DNA of 64,000 nt from Devosia sp. (GCF_017307495.1 NZ_JAFKHE010000013.1:248001-312000), one strand, 5' to 3'; shown: positions 1 through 11,360, counted from the stretch's first letter. A program made the numbers and translations. Notes: generated by a model not told the origin, from the letters alone.

Positions 1-5
1 TTCAG

Positions 6-623
6 ATGCGCGCTAGCCTTGGTCCGGTGCTGGAGCCGGTCGACATTGTCTCACTCAGGCCGACCCAGATCACCGTCGGCCTGCGCGAGGTGGAGCTCAA
101 GCGCCGGCAGTGGCGCGAGCGCGGCACCAACCACGATGAGCACTATCTCGGCCGGCACATGGTGCCGGTGGCGATCGGGCCGAAGGGACACCTCTATGTC
201 GTCGACCATCACCACCTGCTGCGCGCCCTGCACGACGAGAAGGTCCCCCAGGTGCTGACCCGCACCGTCGCCGACCTCGGCAGTCTCGACAAGCCGCTGT
301 TCTGGACCGCACTCGACAAGCTCGGGCTGCTGCACCCGTTCGATGCCGCCGGCAGTCGCCGCGACTACGAGCACATCCCGGAGTCGATCGCCGACCTGGT
401 GGACGATCCCTACCGGTCGCTCGCCGGCGAACTGCGCCGCAATGGTGGCTACGCCAAGGTGCAGCTGCCCTTTGCCGAATTCCTGTGGGCCGACTACCTG
501 CGCAGCCAGTTCGCGGCCGCCGACCTCGCCGGCGATTTCGATGCCGTGCTCGAAAAGGCGCTGGTCGTGGCGCGGCAACGGGCCGCGTCCTACCTGCCGG
601 GCTGGTGCGGCGTCGACGATTGA
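6..623 (+). CDS. ParB/Srx-fold family protein (ParBc_2-like)
   Basis: This is a 205-residue protein resembling the ParB-like putative nuclease family PF08857, not the chromosome-partition ParB. The visible hallmark is a VVDHHH segment at about residues 65-70 followed by a helix ([10 protein letters not shown]), the position of the ParB/sulfiredoxin nucleotide-binding signature. An N-terminal stretch ([14 protein letters not shown]) resembles the usual family start. No helix-turn-helix follows, so DNA partition is unlikely. The role of such stand-alone proteins is unknown. Only five bases precede the ATG, so a start further upstream, outside the window, cannot be excluded. The next gene, recQ, begins 38 bases downstream on the same strand. 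Confidence 0.75.
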   Translation: MRASLGPVLEPVDIVSLRPTQITVGLREVELKRRQWRERGTNHDEHYLGRHMVPVAIGPKGHLYVVDHHHLLRALHDEKVPQVLTRTVADLGSLDKPLFWTALDKLGLLHPFDAAGSRRDYEHIPESIADLVDDPYRSLAGELRRNGGYAKVQLPFAEFLWADYLRSQFAAADLAGDFDAVLEKALVVARQRAASYLPGWCGVDD

Positions 624-660
624 ACTTGACCCTGCGGCCCGCCTTCCGACTCTAGGCTCC

Positions 661-2484
<1,824 letters not shown>

Positions 2485-2489
2485 TCCGA

Positions 2490-2621
2490 AAGGCCCCCTC
2501 ACCCGGCCCTTCGGGCCGACCTCTCCCCCAAAGGGAGAGGTGCGCAGTGGCGAGATCGTGCCCCTTTTTCACCTCTCCCTTGGGGGAGAGGTCGCCGCGT
2601 AGCGGCGGGTGAGGGGGCCTT
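2490..2621. repeat. MITE-like palindromic intergenic repeat (family A)
   Basis: A 132-bp element fills the gap between recQ and hrpB. Its ends are perfect 15-bp terminal inverted repeats (2490-2504, AAGGCCCCCTCACCC, and 2607-2621). Internally it has two opposing CTCTCCC..GGGAGAG hairpins. It has no coding capacity. Related single arms occur inside hrpB (about 3604-3652) and at about 11576-11625. Confidence 0.85.
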
Positions 2622-2628
2622 GCGACCC

Positions 2629-5121
2629 TCACGTCCCCCGCGGCTTCGCCCGCGCCGTCGCCGCCGCCTCGAGCGGGTTCTCCGGCCAGTAGTGCCGCGG
2701 ATACCGCCCCTTGAGGTCCTTGGCCACGTCCTTCCAGCTGCCGCGCCAGAACCCGGGCAGGTCGCGCGTCGTCTGGATCGGCCGGTGCGCGGGGCTGAGC
2801 AGCACCAGCAGCAGCGGCACCTTGCCGCCCGCGACGCTCGGGTGCCTGTCCATGCCGAACAGCTCCTGCACCCGTACCTCCAGCGCCGGCCCGTTCTCCG
2901 CCCCGTAGTCGATCGGCAGGCGCGAGCCCGAGGGCGCATCGAAATGCGACGGCAGCAGCCGCTCCATCTCCTGCCGCTTGCCCCACGGCAGCAGCCCCTC
3001 GAGTGCCCCCGCCAGGTCCTCCGCCGTGATCTCGCCCAGCGCCGTCTTCCCGACGATGCTCGGCACCAGCCAGTCGACGCTCGCAGCCAGCCCGGCATCC
3101 GACAGGTCCGGCCAGTCCTCGCCCTCCGCCGCGCGCAGGAAGCTCGCCCGCTCGCGCAGCGCCTTCTGCTCCCTTGTCCACGGCAGCTGCCCGATGCCGA
3201 GTCTGGCGATCCCCTCCGCCAGCGCCCGCGCCGCCGCCTCGGCATCGGCGATCGCCACCGGCGCCTCGTCGAGCCGCAGCGCTCCGAGCCGCCGCACCCG
3301 ACGGGCGCGCACGCTCTTCGAGCTCCGGTCGAACCCCATCACCGTCTCGTCGACGATCTGGCCGGCGAACAACTCCTCGATCGTCGCCCGCTCGATCGCC
3401 ACCGCCGAGCGGATCCGGCCGGTCGCCGCTGCCCCGGTCACATCCGCGACGACGAGATAGGGCGCTGCCGCCAGCGCATCGGTTTCATCGAGGCTCGCCT
3501 GCCGTCCATTGGCCAGCCGGAACCGGCCGCGCGCCCCGGCCTGCTGCGCCACCCGGTCCGGATAGGCCCGCGCCAGGTGCCGCCCGACCTCGCCGCGGCC
3601 TTCCCACCTCTCCCTTGGGGAGGTCGGTCGAAGACCGGGGGAGGGGGCCTTTCCCGGCCCCGCCATCTGGGCCCAGCGCCGCGCCAGGCCGCGCGCCTCG
3701 TCGGCCCGCTTGCCGCGCTCGCGCGAAAACCGCTCCAGCCGGTGGCCGAGGTCGGTCCCGTCGCCGCCGAGGCCGCGTTCGCTGAGCAGCACCGCCAGTT
3801 CCGCCGCCGTCAGCGCATCGTCCTCCTCGGCGGCGCGGTGGATCATGTGCGCCAGTCGTGGATGCAGCGGCAGCCGCGCCAGCGCCTTGCCCTCGGCCGT
3901 GATCCGTCCCGCGCCATCGAGCGCCTCGAGCCCCTTCAGCAGCCCGATTGCCTCGTTCCAGGCCGGCCCCGGCGGCGGATCGAGGAAGCGCATCTGCGCC
4001 GGATCGCTTACGCCCCAGCCGGCAAGGTCGAGCGCCAGCCCGCTGAGGTCCGCTTCCAGCATTTCCGGCGCATCGAACGGCGAGAGCGCGGCCTGCTGGC
4101 CTTCGCCCCACAGCCGGTAGCACACGCCCGGCTCGACGCGCCCTGCGCGTCCGCGTCGCTGGTCCGCCGAGGCGCGCGACACCTTTCGCGTCTCGAGCAC
4201 GGTCAGCCCCGTCGCCGGCTCATAGGCCGGCGCGCGCCTCAGGCCGCTGTCGACGACGATCCGCACCCCCTCGATGGTCAGCGAGGTCTCGGCGATCGAG
4301 GTCGCCAGCACCACCTTGCGCCGCCCCTCCGGCGCCGGCTGCACGGCGCGATCCTGCTCCTCAGGCGTCAGCTGGCCGTAGAGCGGCGCGATGTCGACAT
4401 CGCCCGGAACCCGGCCTTCCAGCCGCTCCGCCACCCGGGAGATCTCGGCCTGCCCGGGCAGGAACACCAGCGCCGAACCCGGTTGCTCCCGGAGGGCATC
4501 GAGCACCACGCCCGTCACCTGGTCCTCCATCCTGATCAGCGGATCGCGCTCGCGCCAGATCGTCTCGACCGGAAAGGCGCGGCCCTCGGACACCACCACG
4601 GGCGCGCCGTCCAGCAACGCCGCCACCCGCGCCCCGTCGATCGTCGCCGACATGACGAGGATGCGCAGGTCGTCGCGCAACGCGCTCGCATCTAGCGCCA
4701 GCGCCAGCCCGAGGTCGGCATCGAGGCTGCGCTCGTGGAACTCGTCGAACAGCACCGCCGCAACGCCCTTGAGCACGGGATCATCGAGGATCATCCGGGT
4801 GAACACGCCCTCGGTCACCACCTCGATGCGCGTCCTGCTCGTCACCTTGGCATCGAGCCGCACGCGATAGCCGACCGTCGCGCCGACCTCTTCGCCCAGC
4901 GTCTGCGCCATCCGCCGCGCCGCCGCCCGGGCCGCCAGCCGCCGCGGCTCCAGCATCACGATCCGGCCGTCACCGCGCCATTTCGCCTCGAGCAGCGCCA
5001 GCGGCACGCGCGTCGTCTTGCCCGCCCCCGGCGGCGCCACGAGGACGGCATGTGGCCCGGCTTCGAGCGCGGCCATGAGCCCCGGCAGGGCCTCGTCGAT
5101 CGGGAGGGGCGGCAGGTTCAT
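2629..5121 (-). CDS. hrpB: ATP-dependent helicase HrpB
   Basis: This is an 830-residue DEAH-family RNA helicase of the HrpB type. Walker A (PGAGKTTR) is at about residues 31-38, the DEFH box at 126-129, motif III (SAT) shortly after, and motif VI is QRRGRAGR. The C-terminal HrpB-specific region ends in FWRGSWKDVAKDLKGRYPRHYWPENP, the family signature. Residues of about 489-508 (3604-3652) are encoded by a palindromic repeat arm, giving a Pro/Arg/Gly-rich insert not expected in the family, yet the frame stays open. The cellular role of HrpB is poorly defined in bacteria. It lies convergent to recQ with a repeat element between them. Confidence 0.95.
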   Translation of the reverse strand: MNLPPLPIDEALPGLMAALEAGPHAVLVAPPGAGKTTRVPLALLEAKWRGDGRIVMLEPRRLAARAAARRMAQTLGEEVGATVGYRVRLDAKVTSRTRIEVVTEGVFTRMILDDPVLKGVAAVLFDEFHERSLDADLGLALALDASALRDDLRILVMSATIDGARVAALLDGAPVVVSEGRAFPVETIWRERDPLIRMEDQVTGVVLDALREQPGSALVFLPGQAEISRVAERLEGRVPGDVDIAPLYGQLTPEEQDRAVQPAPEGRRKVVLATSIAETSLTIEGVRIVVDSGLRRAPAYEPATGLTVLETRKVSRASADQRRGRAGRVEPGVCYRLWGEGQQAALSPFDAPEMLEADLSGLALDLAGWGVSDPAQMRFLDPPPGPAWNEAIGLLKGLEALDGAGRITAEGKALARLPLHPRLAHMIHRAAEEDDALTAAELAVLLSERGLGGDGTDLGHRLERFSRERGKRADEARGLARRWAQMAGPGKAPSPGLRPTSPRERWEGRGEVGRHLARAYPDRVAQQAGARGRFRLANGRQASLDETDALAAAPYLVVADVTGAAATGRIRSAVAIERATIEELFAGQIVDETVMGFDRSSKSVRARRVRRLGALRLDEAPVAIADAEAAARALAEGIARLGIGQLPWTREQKALRERASFLRAAEGEDWPDLSDAGLAASVDWLVPSIVGKTALGEITAEDLAGALEGLLPWGKRQEMERLLPSHFDAPSGSRLPIDYGAENGPALEVRVQELFGMDRHPSVAGGKVPLLLVLLSPAHRPIQTTRDLPGFWRGSWKDVAKDLKGRYPRHYWPENPLEAAATARAKPRGT
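3604..3652. repeat. Family A repeat arm inside hrpB coding sequence
   Basis: A single palindromic arm (CTCTCCCTTGGGGAGGTCGG then AGACCGGGGGAGGGGGCC) lies in frame within hrpB. It encodes a low-complexity insert (PSPGLRPTSPRERWE) between the helicase core and the C-terminal region. Confidence 0.8.
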
Positions 5122-5179
5122 GCCGCTTCAATCGAGGAAAATCGGACTGGCGGCAAGCGCCGGCAGTGCCAATCGTCCC

Positions 5180-5224
5180 TGCGAAGCGGGGGAGGGGGAT
5201 CAGCGAAGCTGGTGGAGGGGGCGG
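5180..5224. repeat. Degenerate palindromic repeat fragment
   Basis: A G-rich half-element (GCGGGGGAGGGGGATCAGCG followed by AAGCTGGTGGAGGGGGCG) sits between hrpB and the PAS gene. The same arm style recurs at about 36671-36715. No partner arm is visible. Confidence 0.6.
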
Positions 5225-5259
5225 GCACACGCACCGGAGTGGAGCCCGGCCAGCGCCGA

Positions 5260-6144
5260 TCAGACCACCGTCTTCAGCATGTCGAGCAGCGAGCCGTCGA
5301 AGTCATCGACGGCCTGCGGCGCCGGCGCGGCGCTTTTCACCGTCGCGATCTCCGACCAGCCGATCGCCATGGTGATGCCGCCCACCTTGCGGTCGGCCAC
5401 GAACCACGGCGCGATCACCGTCGCGAACGGTACGGCGGTGCCGCTCGTCGGGCTGATGAAGCTGCGCCTTGTCTTAATCGTCTGGCCCTTCAGTGCGGCG
5501 TCGTACTCGGCGGCCTGGTCGGCCGGCATGTCGGGGAACAGCTGCTGCAGAGTCTTGCCAACCACCTCGCGGCGCTCGACGAAGCGGTGCGCCTTCAGCC
5601 AGTGCACCGAGCAGTCCATCACCCGCAGCCTGTCGTCCAGCACCACGATCGGCGTGGGCAGACTGCCGACCAGGTCCTGCACCAGCTGCAACCGGCCCTC
5701 GTTGCGCAGCTCCAGCTCCATCGCGGCCGTCACGTCGCGGCTGAGGCCGAACAGTTCCGTCACCCGCCCGTCGCGCACCCTGAGGTCGGCGAAGGTCTCG
5801 ATCATCCGCAACTGCCCGTCGCGGCGCTCGACCCGCAGCCGGCAATGGAAGCCGCGGCGGTCCTGCAGCGCCTGAGCGATCAGGGTCAGCAGCTTGCCGC
5901 GATCGTCGGCGTGGTAGAGCCTGACCATGTCCTGCAGCGGCACCGGCGTGTCGGCGTCGAGGCCGTAGAAGTCGGCGGCGCGCGCCGACAGCATCACCGA
6001 GCCGGGGAAGATGATCTTCCATTGCCCGTAGCCCTTGCGCTGCTCGATCAGCTGCAGGGTCCGTTCCACGTCGGTCACGGCGGGCGTTGGCTCGACCTGC
6101 GCGAGCGATTCCGACGAAGTGGCAATGAGCTGTCTGTCGAACAT
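5260..6144 (-). CDS. PAS-domain protein without a recognised output domain
   Basis: The product is about 294 residues with two PAS-like regions. The first (roughly residues 25-135) has a PAC-like ending (FADLRVRDGRVTELFGLSRDVTAAMELE). The second begins near LVQDLVGSLPTPIVVLDDRLRVMDCSVHWL. No kinase, GGDEF, EAL or HTH domain follows, so it may act as a sensor or partner for another protein. The next upstream gene on the same strand encodes a PAS-GGDEF-EAL protein, a plausible partner, though that link is inferred. The ATG at 6144 was preferred over a TTG 15 bases upstream. Confidence 0.7.
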   Translation of the reverse strand: MFDRQLIATSSESLAQVEPTPAVTDVERTLQLIEQRKGYGQWKIIFPGSVMLSARAADFYGLDADTPVPLQDMVRLYHADDRGKLLTLIAQALQDRRGFHCRLRVERRDGQLRMIETFADLRVRDGRVTELFGLSRDVTAAMELELRNEGRLQLVQDLVGSLPTPIVVLDDRLRVMDCSVHWLKAHRFVERREVVGKTLQQLFPDMPADQAAEYDAALKGQTIKTRRSFISPTSGTAVPFATVIAPWFVADRKVGGITMAIGWSEIATVKSAAPAPQAVDDFDGSLLDMLKTVV

Positions 6145-6229
6145 CTGGACCCGTGGCAATCCGGGGAATATCGCCGGACGCTAGCCCGTAGGGGGTTAAG
6201 CATTGGTTCGCATCTGGGGCCGCAGCACG

Positions 6230-8707
6230 CTAGGCCTGGCGCGCGTGCGGCTCCACCGCCGGCGGTTGCGACGGCACGCCGGCCCGGGCCATGCGCCGCG
6301 CCGCCTCGGCCGACATCGGCGGACCGAACAGGTATCCCTGCGCCTCGGTGCAGCCCTCTGCCCGGAGCAGCAGCAACTGCTCCCAGGTCTCGACGCCCTC
6401 GGCCGTCACCCGCGTGTTCAGCGAGCGCCCCAGCCCGATGATGGCGGAAACGATGGCGCGCGAATCTTCGGCATCCGGCAGGTCGGCGACGAAGGAGCGG
6501 TCGACCTTGATCTTGTCGAACGGGAAGCGACGCAGGTAGCTGAGCGAGGAATAGCCGGTGCCGAAATCATCGAGCGCGACGCGAATGCCCATCCGGTGCA
6601 GTTCGTTCAGCGCGGCCAGTGCTTCGGCGCTCTCGTCGAACAGCACCGACTCGGTGATCTCGAGTTCGAGCCGCCGTGGCGCCAGCCCCGTCCGCTGCAG
6701 CGCCTCGGCCACTCGTCGGACCACGGCATGGTAGCGGAACTGCGCCGCCGAGATGTTCACCGCCACCGCGATGTCCTCGGGCCATCCGGTCGCCTCGGCG
6801 CAGGCGGCTTCGAGCACGAAGGCCCCGATCTCGTCGATCAGGCCGCTCTCCTCGGCCAGCGGGATGAACTGCGCCGGCTCCACCGCCCCACGCGTCCCGC
6901 AGTTCCAGCGCAGCAGCGCCTCGAACCCGGTGAGCCGGCTGTGCGTGATATCGACCTGCGGCTGGTAGGCCACCCACAGCTCGCCCCGCTGCAGCGCCAG
7001 CGCCAAGTCGCGCTTCATCTCCCGGCGCTGCCGCAGGGCCTCGTCCATCGCCGGCTCGAAGAAGCGATAGTCGCGGCCGTTGTCGGCCTTCACCCGATAG
7101 AGCGCCACGTCCGCCGAGTGCAGCAGGCTCTCGCCGGTCGCCCCATCGCGCGGCGCCAGCGCGATGCCGATGCTCGCCCCGACATGCACCGTCTCGCCTT
7201 CGATGGTGAACGGTTCGGCCAGCGCCGACAGGATCGACTGCGCCATCCGCGTCGCCTCGTCGGGTCGTCCGAGCTTGAGCAGCAGGGCGAATTCGTCGCC
7301 ACCCAGCCGCGCCACCAGTCCCTGCGCGCCGGCGCAGTAGCCGAGCCGGCCGGCGACCTCCCGCAACAACCTGTCGCCGGCCTGATGGCCAAGCGTATCG
7401 TTGACCTGCTTGAAGTCGTCGAGGTCGATCGACAGCACGGCGAAGCTGCCGGCGCCCAGCCCCGCCAGCCCTGCCTCGAGCGCCTCCTGGAAGTGCATGC
7501 GGTTGGGCAGTCCGGTCAGCGCGTCGTGCCGCGCCAGGTGCGCGATGGCATCCTCGTTGCGCTTGGCCTCGGTCACGTCGCGCGACGAGGTCAGCAGCCG
7601 CGCCACGCCGCCGCTGTCGTCGAGGATCGGCGATACCGAGAAATCCCACCAGCGCGGCTTGCCCTTGGCCGTCGGTCCGTACAGCGTCTTGCGCACGCTG
7701 TGGCCGGCACGGGCCAGCGCGATGGCCTGGGCCACGGCAGGCTTCACCGCGTCGGGCCAGAATGTCTCGAACGGCAGGCCGCGGATCGACTCGAAGCGTT
7801 CCACCTCCATGATCTTCATGCCCGGCCCGTTCATGAAGATCAGGCGGCCGTCGCGGTCCAGGACCTCGATCGCCATCGTGCTCGCCTCGAGGATCGAGCG
7901 CGCGAAGGCTTCGCTCTCGCGCAGCGCCGCCTCGGCCATCCTGCGGTCGTGGATGTCCTCGAGCGTACCGTACCAGCGGATGATCGCGCCCTGCCTGTTG
8001 CGGCGCGGCGCCGCGCGGGCCCGCATCCAGCGGTAGTCGCCGGACTTGAGCTTGACCCGGTACTCGACGTCGGCCGGCTCGCCCGACCGGATCGCCGCCT
8101 GCCACGCCGCGAGCGTCGGGCCGAGATCGTCGGGGTGCAGCACGCGGGCCCAGCCCTCGCCCAGCGTCTCCTCGGTGGAGATCTCCACCATCTCGAGCCA
8201 GCGCGGCCCGAACTCGATGATGTTGCCGTCCGGATCGGCGAGCCAGGGCACCTCCGGGTTGAGCGCCACGGCGTTGCGGTAGTGGTCCTCGCTCTCGCGC
8301 AGCGCCCGTTCGGCCCGGCGGGTGCGCGTCACGTCCTGGACGATGACCTGGATCTGGTTGGGCGCGACCGGGAAATAGGTGGCGTTGTACTGCCGGATGT
8401 CGTTGCCGTGCGGGGCGCCGCGAAACGCGAACGTTCCCGACCTGTCGTTGCGCGCCGCGGCCAGCAGTCGTCCGCGCACACGCGCCCGGTCGCCCGGATG
8501 CAGGCGCTGCAGCAGTTGTGCAAGAGACAAGACCTGCTCGTGGCCCGGCTCGTGCAGGCTGGTCGGCGCGTGACTGACCCGGTCCGTCGTCGCATCCCAG
8601 GTCCACACCGAGATGCCGACCCGGTCGGTGATCTGGCGCAATGTCTCGACCGCGGCCTCGGAGGCGCCGCGGCGCTGGTGGTCGTGTTCGCTCCCTGGTG
8701 TCGACAT
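6230..8707 (-). CDS. PAS-GGDEF-EAL c-di-GMP turnover protein
   Basis: This is a cyclic-di-GMP signalling enzyme of about 825 residues. Three PAS/PAC regions fill the N-terminal 400 residues. The GGDEF domain has an intact active site (RLGGDEFALLL, near residue 469) but I see no RxxD inhibitory site just before it. The EAL domain has EALLRW, VNISAAQ, LELEITES, DDFGTGYSS, KIKVDRSF, AEGVET and EAQGYLFG, so phosphodiesterase activity is likely. No membrane segment is evident. The ATG at 8707 was chosen; a GTG at 8767 would add 20 residues but would make a 13-bp perfect hairpin (8718-8752) coding. Confidence 0.92.
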   Translation of the reverse strand: MSTPGSEHDHQRRGASEAAVETLRQITDRVGISVWTWDATTDRVSHAPTSLHEPGHEQVLSLAQLLQRLHPGDRARVRGRLLAAARNDRSGTFAFRGAPHGNDIRQYNATYFPVAPNQIQVIVQDVTRTRRAERALRESEDHYRNAVALNPEVPWLADPDGNIIEFGPRWLEMVEISTEETLGEGWARVLHPDDLGPTLAAWQAAIRSGEPADVEYRVKLKSGDYRWMRARAAPRRNRQGAIIRWYGTLEDIHDRRMAEAALRESEAFARSILEASTMAIEVLDRDGRLIFMNGPGMKIMEVERFESIRGLPFETFWPDAVKPAVAQAIALARAGHSVRKTLYGPTAKGKPRWWDFSVSPILDDSGGVARLLTSSRDVTEAKRNEDAIAHLARHDALTGLPNRMHFQEALEAGLAGLGAGSFAVLSIDLDDFKQVNDTLGHQAGDRLLREVAGRLGYCAGAQGLVARLGGDEFALLLKLGRPDEATRMAQSILSALAEPFTIEGETVHVGASIGIALAPRDGATGESLLHSADVALYRVKADNGRDYRFFEPAMDEALRQRREMKRDLALALQRGELWVAYQPQVDITHSRLTGFEALLRWNCGTRGAVEPAQFIPLAEESGLIDEIGAFVLEAACAEATGWPEDIAVAVNISAAQFRYHAVVRRVAEALQRTGLAPRRLELEITESVLFDESAEALAALNELHRMGIRVALDDFGTGYSSLSYLRRFPFDKIKVDRSFVADLPDAEDSRAIVSAIIGLGRSLNTRVTAEGVETWEQLLLLRAEGCTEAQGYLFGPPMSAEAARRMARAGVPSQPPAVEPHARQA

Positions 8708-8717
8708 ACCGTCCTCA

Positions 8718-8752
8718 GCGTCGCCGGAGCATGCTACCGGCTCCGGCGACGC
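8718..8752 (-). other. Stem-loop just upstream of the GGDEF-EAL gene
   Basis: A perfect 13-bp inverted repeat (GCGTCGCCGGAGC at 8718-8730 and its complement at 8740-8752) encloses a 9-nt loop. It lies 10 bases before the chosen ATG at 8707, so it would be in the 5' untranslated leader, close to the ribosome-binding region. No T-run follows on either strand, so it is not a typical terminator. Confidence 0.5.
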
Positions 8753-8848
8753 CAAAACATTAATCACGGTACGGCGAGGCCAGGCGACCCGATGACAAAT
8801 CGGTCGATGGTTAAGACTTGCTGAGCGCCGGACCCCCGGCGAACGCCC

Positions 8849-10093
8849 TTACGCCCACTCGCCCTTGCGCATCACCGGCACCTTGCTGCCGTCCGGCTTG
8901 ATGCCGTCGATGTCGATCTTGTCCGAGCCGATCATCCAGTCGATGTGGATCAGGCTCTTGTTGCCGCCGCGTGCAGCAATCTCGTCCGGCGTCATCCTGG
9001 TGCCGTTGACGAAGCAGTCGGCATAGCACTGGCCGAGCGCGATATGGCTCGCGGCGTTTTCGTCGAACAGCGTGTTGTAGAACAGCACGCCCGATTTGCT
9101 GATCGGCGACGAATGCGGCACCAGCGCCACTTCGCCCAGCCGCCGTGCGCCCTCGTCGGTGTCGAGCACCTTGAGCAGCACCGCTTCGCCCTTCGATGCC
9201 TTGGCCTCGACGATCCGGCCGGCCTCGAACCTGACCTCGATGTCGGCGATCAGCGTGCCGTTGTGGCTCAGCGGCTTGGTCGAGCGCACGAAGCCCTCGA
9301 CGCGCTGGCTGTGCGGGGTGGTAAACACCTCCTCGGTGGGGATGTTCGGGTTGCAGGTGATGCCGTTCTTGGCCTCCGACGCGCCGCCCTTCCAGCGATG
9401 CTCGTCGGCCAGCCCGATGGTCAGGTCGGTGCCCGGCCCGGTATAGTGCAGCGCGGCGAAGCGCTGGCCGTTGAGCCAGGTCCAGCGCTCCTTGAGGCGC
9501 GCATTGTGCGCTTTCCACTCGGCGATGGGGTCCTCGCGATCGACGCGCGAGGCGGCAAAGATCGCCTCGGCCAGCTTGCCGATCGCCACCTCTTCGGTGT
9601 CATCGGGGAAGACCAGCCTGGCCCACGCCGGGTTGGGGTAGGACACGATGTTCCAGTTGATGTCGAAGCCGGTGATCTTCTCGAGCGCCGGGCGGTAGGC
9701 CATCGAGGTCGCGCGGTTGGCGCGTGCCACCTTGGCCGGGTCCTGCTGCGCCAGCATCATCGGGTTGTCGCCCGAAATCGCGAGCCGTGCCGCATTGCCG
9801 TCGAAGGCCTTGGCCATGCCCTCGAACAGCCAGGCCGGCGCCTTGTCGAAGCTCGCGTCCTGTGCATAGCGGTAGCGGTTGAGCGTGATCTCTTCGTCCG
9901 AGAAGATCGGCTGCACGATGCCGGCGCCGGCCTTGTAGGCATGCTCGGTGATCTTGCGCACCAGCGGCAGCGCCGACAGCGGCGCCGTCAGTACCAGGTC
10001 CTGTCCCGGCTGGAGCTGCAGCCCGACCTTGATCGCGACCTCCGCCAGGCGGTCGAGTTTGACGGGATCGATGGGGTTCTTGCCCTCAGCCAT
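8849..10093 (-). CDS. Aminopeptidase, peptidase family M29
   Basis: The 414-residue product resembles the M29 metallo-aminopeptidases (AmpS, PepS, aminopeptidase T), cytosolic enzymes that remove N-terminal residues from peptides. Visible family features are the NPNIPTEEVFTTPH segment, a glutamate-rich core, and the C-terminal HIDWMIGSDKIDIDG motif that supplies metal ligands. The length is normal for the family (about 410). No signal peptide is present. It starts with ATG at 10093 and is separated by 262 bases from the ppk2 remnant, whose orientation is the same. Confidence 0.9.
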   Translation of the reverse strand: MAEGKNPIDPVKLDRLAEVAIKVGLQLQPGQDLVLTAPLSALPLVRKITEHAYKAGAGIVQPIFSDEEITLNRYRYAQDASFDKAPAWLFEGMAKAFDGNAARLAISGDNPMMLAQQDPAKVARANRATSMAYRPALEKITGFDINWNIVSYPNPAWARLVFPDDTEEVAIGKLAEAIFAASRVDREDPIAEWKAHNARLKERWTWLNGQRFAALHYTGPGTDLTIGLADEHRWKGGASEAKNGITCNPNIPTEEVFTTPHSQRVEGFVRSTKPLSHNGTLIADIEVRFEAGRIVEAKASKGEAVLLKVLDTDEGARRLGEVALVPHSSPISKSGVLFYNTLFDENAASHIALGQCYADCFVNGTRMTPDEIAARGGNKSLIHIDWMIGSDKIDIDGIKPDGSKVPVMRKGEWA

Positions 10094-10355
10094 TGGAAAA
10101 CCTTCGCGAAAACAGGATGAGAACCCTTACCCCTCGCGTCCCGGCGCTTCAAGCCGACCAGGTGGCTGAGCTCGTCGTCGTGTTCGATCCGCGTCCCGGG
10201 GCCGAGGGCCCAGGCCCGCAGGAGGATTTCGACCGTGGGATCCATCGCCGCTCTCCGTGCTTGTCACGCAGATGGTCGAATGGCACCGGCCGGGATCGAC
10301 AGCCTGCCCACCGGACAGGCTCCTGCCTGGCGGGCCCCCGCTTCATCCACGGCCC

Positions 10356-11286
10356 TCAGTACACGTCCGGCACGTACAGCTCGGGCGGCACGGGATGGCG
10401 CACGTAGTCGGCATGCCGGACCCGCGCCGGCAGTTCGACGTCCTGCCTCGGGGCGTCGCCGTAGTCCACCTGGCTGAGCAGGTGCGCGATCATGTTTAGC
10501 CGCGCCCGCTTCTTGTCCACCGCCTGCACCACCCACCACGGCGCCTCCTCCGGTATGGGTGCGGTGGAACATCTCCTCCTTGGCGCGCGTGTAGTCTTCC
10601 CAGTGCACCCGGCTCTCGAGATCCATGGGGCTGAGCTTCCACTGCTTGAGCGGATCGTGCATGCGCATCTTGAAGCGGAATTCCTGCTCCTCGTCGGTGA
10701 TCGAGAACCAGTACTTGACGAGGATGATGCCGGAACGGACCAGCATGCGCTCGAATTCGGGCACCGAGCGGAAGAACTCCCCGAGCTCGTCCCTGGTGCA
10801 GAACCCCATCACCCGCTCGACGCCGGCCCGGTTGTACCAGCTGCGGTCGAACAGCACGATCTCGCCCGCCGTCGGCAGGTGCGGCACGTAGCGCTGGAAA
10901 TACCACTGGTGCCGCTCGCGCTCGGTTGGGGCCGGCAGCGCCACGACGCGCGCCACGCGCGGATTGAGCCGCTGCGTCACGCGCTTGATCGCGCCGCCCT
11001 TGCCGGCCGAGTCGCGCCCCTCGAACAGCACCACCATCTTGAGCTTCTTGTAGGCGACCCAGTCCTGCAGCCTGACCAGCTCGTGCTGCAGCCGGAACAG
11101 CTCGCGGAAATAGACCTTGCGGTCGAGCGTTTCGCCCGCCCCGCCCATCCCCTCGGCGACCAGCTCGTCGAGCCGTTCGTCCTCCAGCTGCATCTCGAGC
11201 TCCTCGTCGAAATCGTCGGCGATGGCCTGCTTGATGCGCTCGAGGTCGGGGAGAGTCTTCGGATCGGTGTCGTTCACTTCGGGCAT
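10356..11286 (-). pseudogene. ppk2: Polyphosphate kinase 2, frameshifted
   Basis: PPK2 enzymes transfer phosphate between polyphosphate and nucleotides. The first frame has Walker A (FEGRDSAGKGG), the Walker B region (LFDRSWYNRAGVERVMGFC) and the lid, then reads MFHRTHT and leaves the family pattern at about 10552. In the neighbouring frame the expected continuation resumes immediately (PEEAPWWVVQAVDKKRARLN, part of the THTPxAPW motif) and runs to a normal C-terminus ending at 10356. Restoring two bases (CC) would repair THTPEEAPW. It is therefore a decayed gene, a recoded gene, or a sequencing error. ATG 11286 gives the typical start. A second, intact ppk2 lies at 50326-51183. Confidence 0.85.
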
Positions 11287-11360
11287 CCTGTTGCTGGTGG
11301 CGAGGTGTGCCTTGCCGATGTGAAGCCATTGTGACAGGGCGATGAAGGCTAGGCACCGGC

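Noticed and set aside
8718-8752. The hairpin as a Rho-independent terminator
   Set aside because: There is no T-run on either strand and no gene ends there.
10094-10355. A possible small gene between the aminopeptidase and ppk2 genes
   Set aside because: Frames here give no recognisable product, ribosome-binding sites are weak, and they overlap the flanking genes. A stem (AGCCTG..CAGGCT, about 10301-10321) is present but lacks a T-run.
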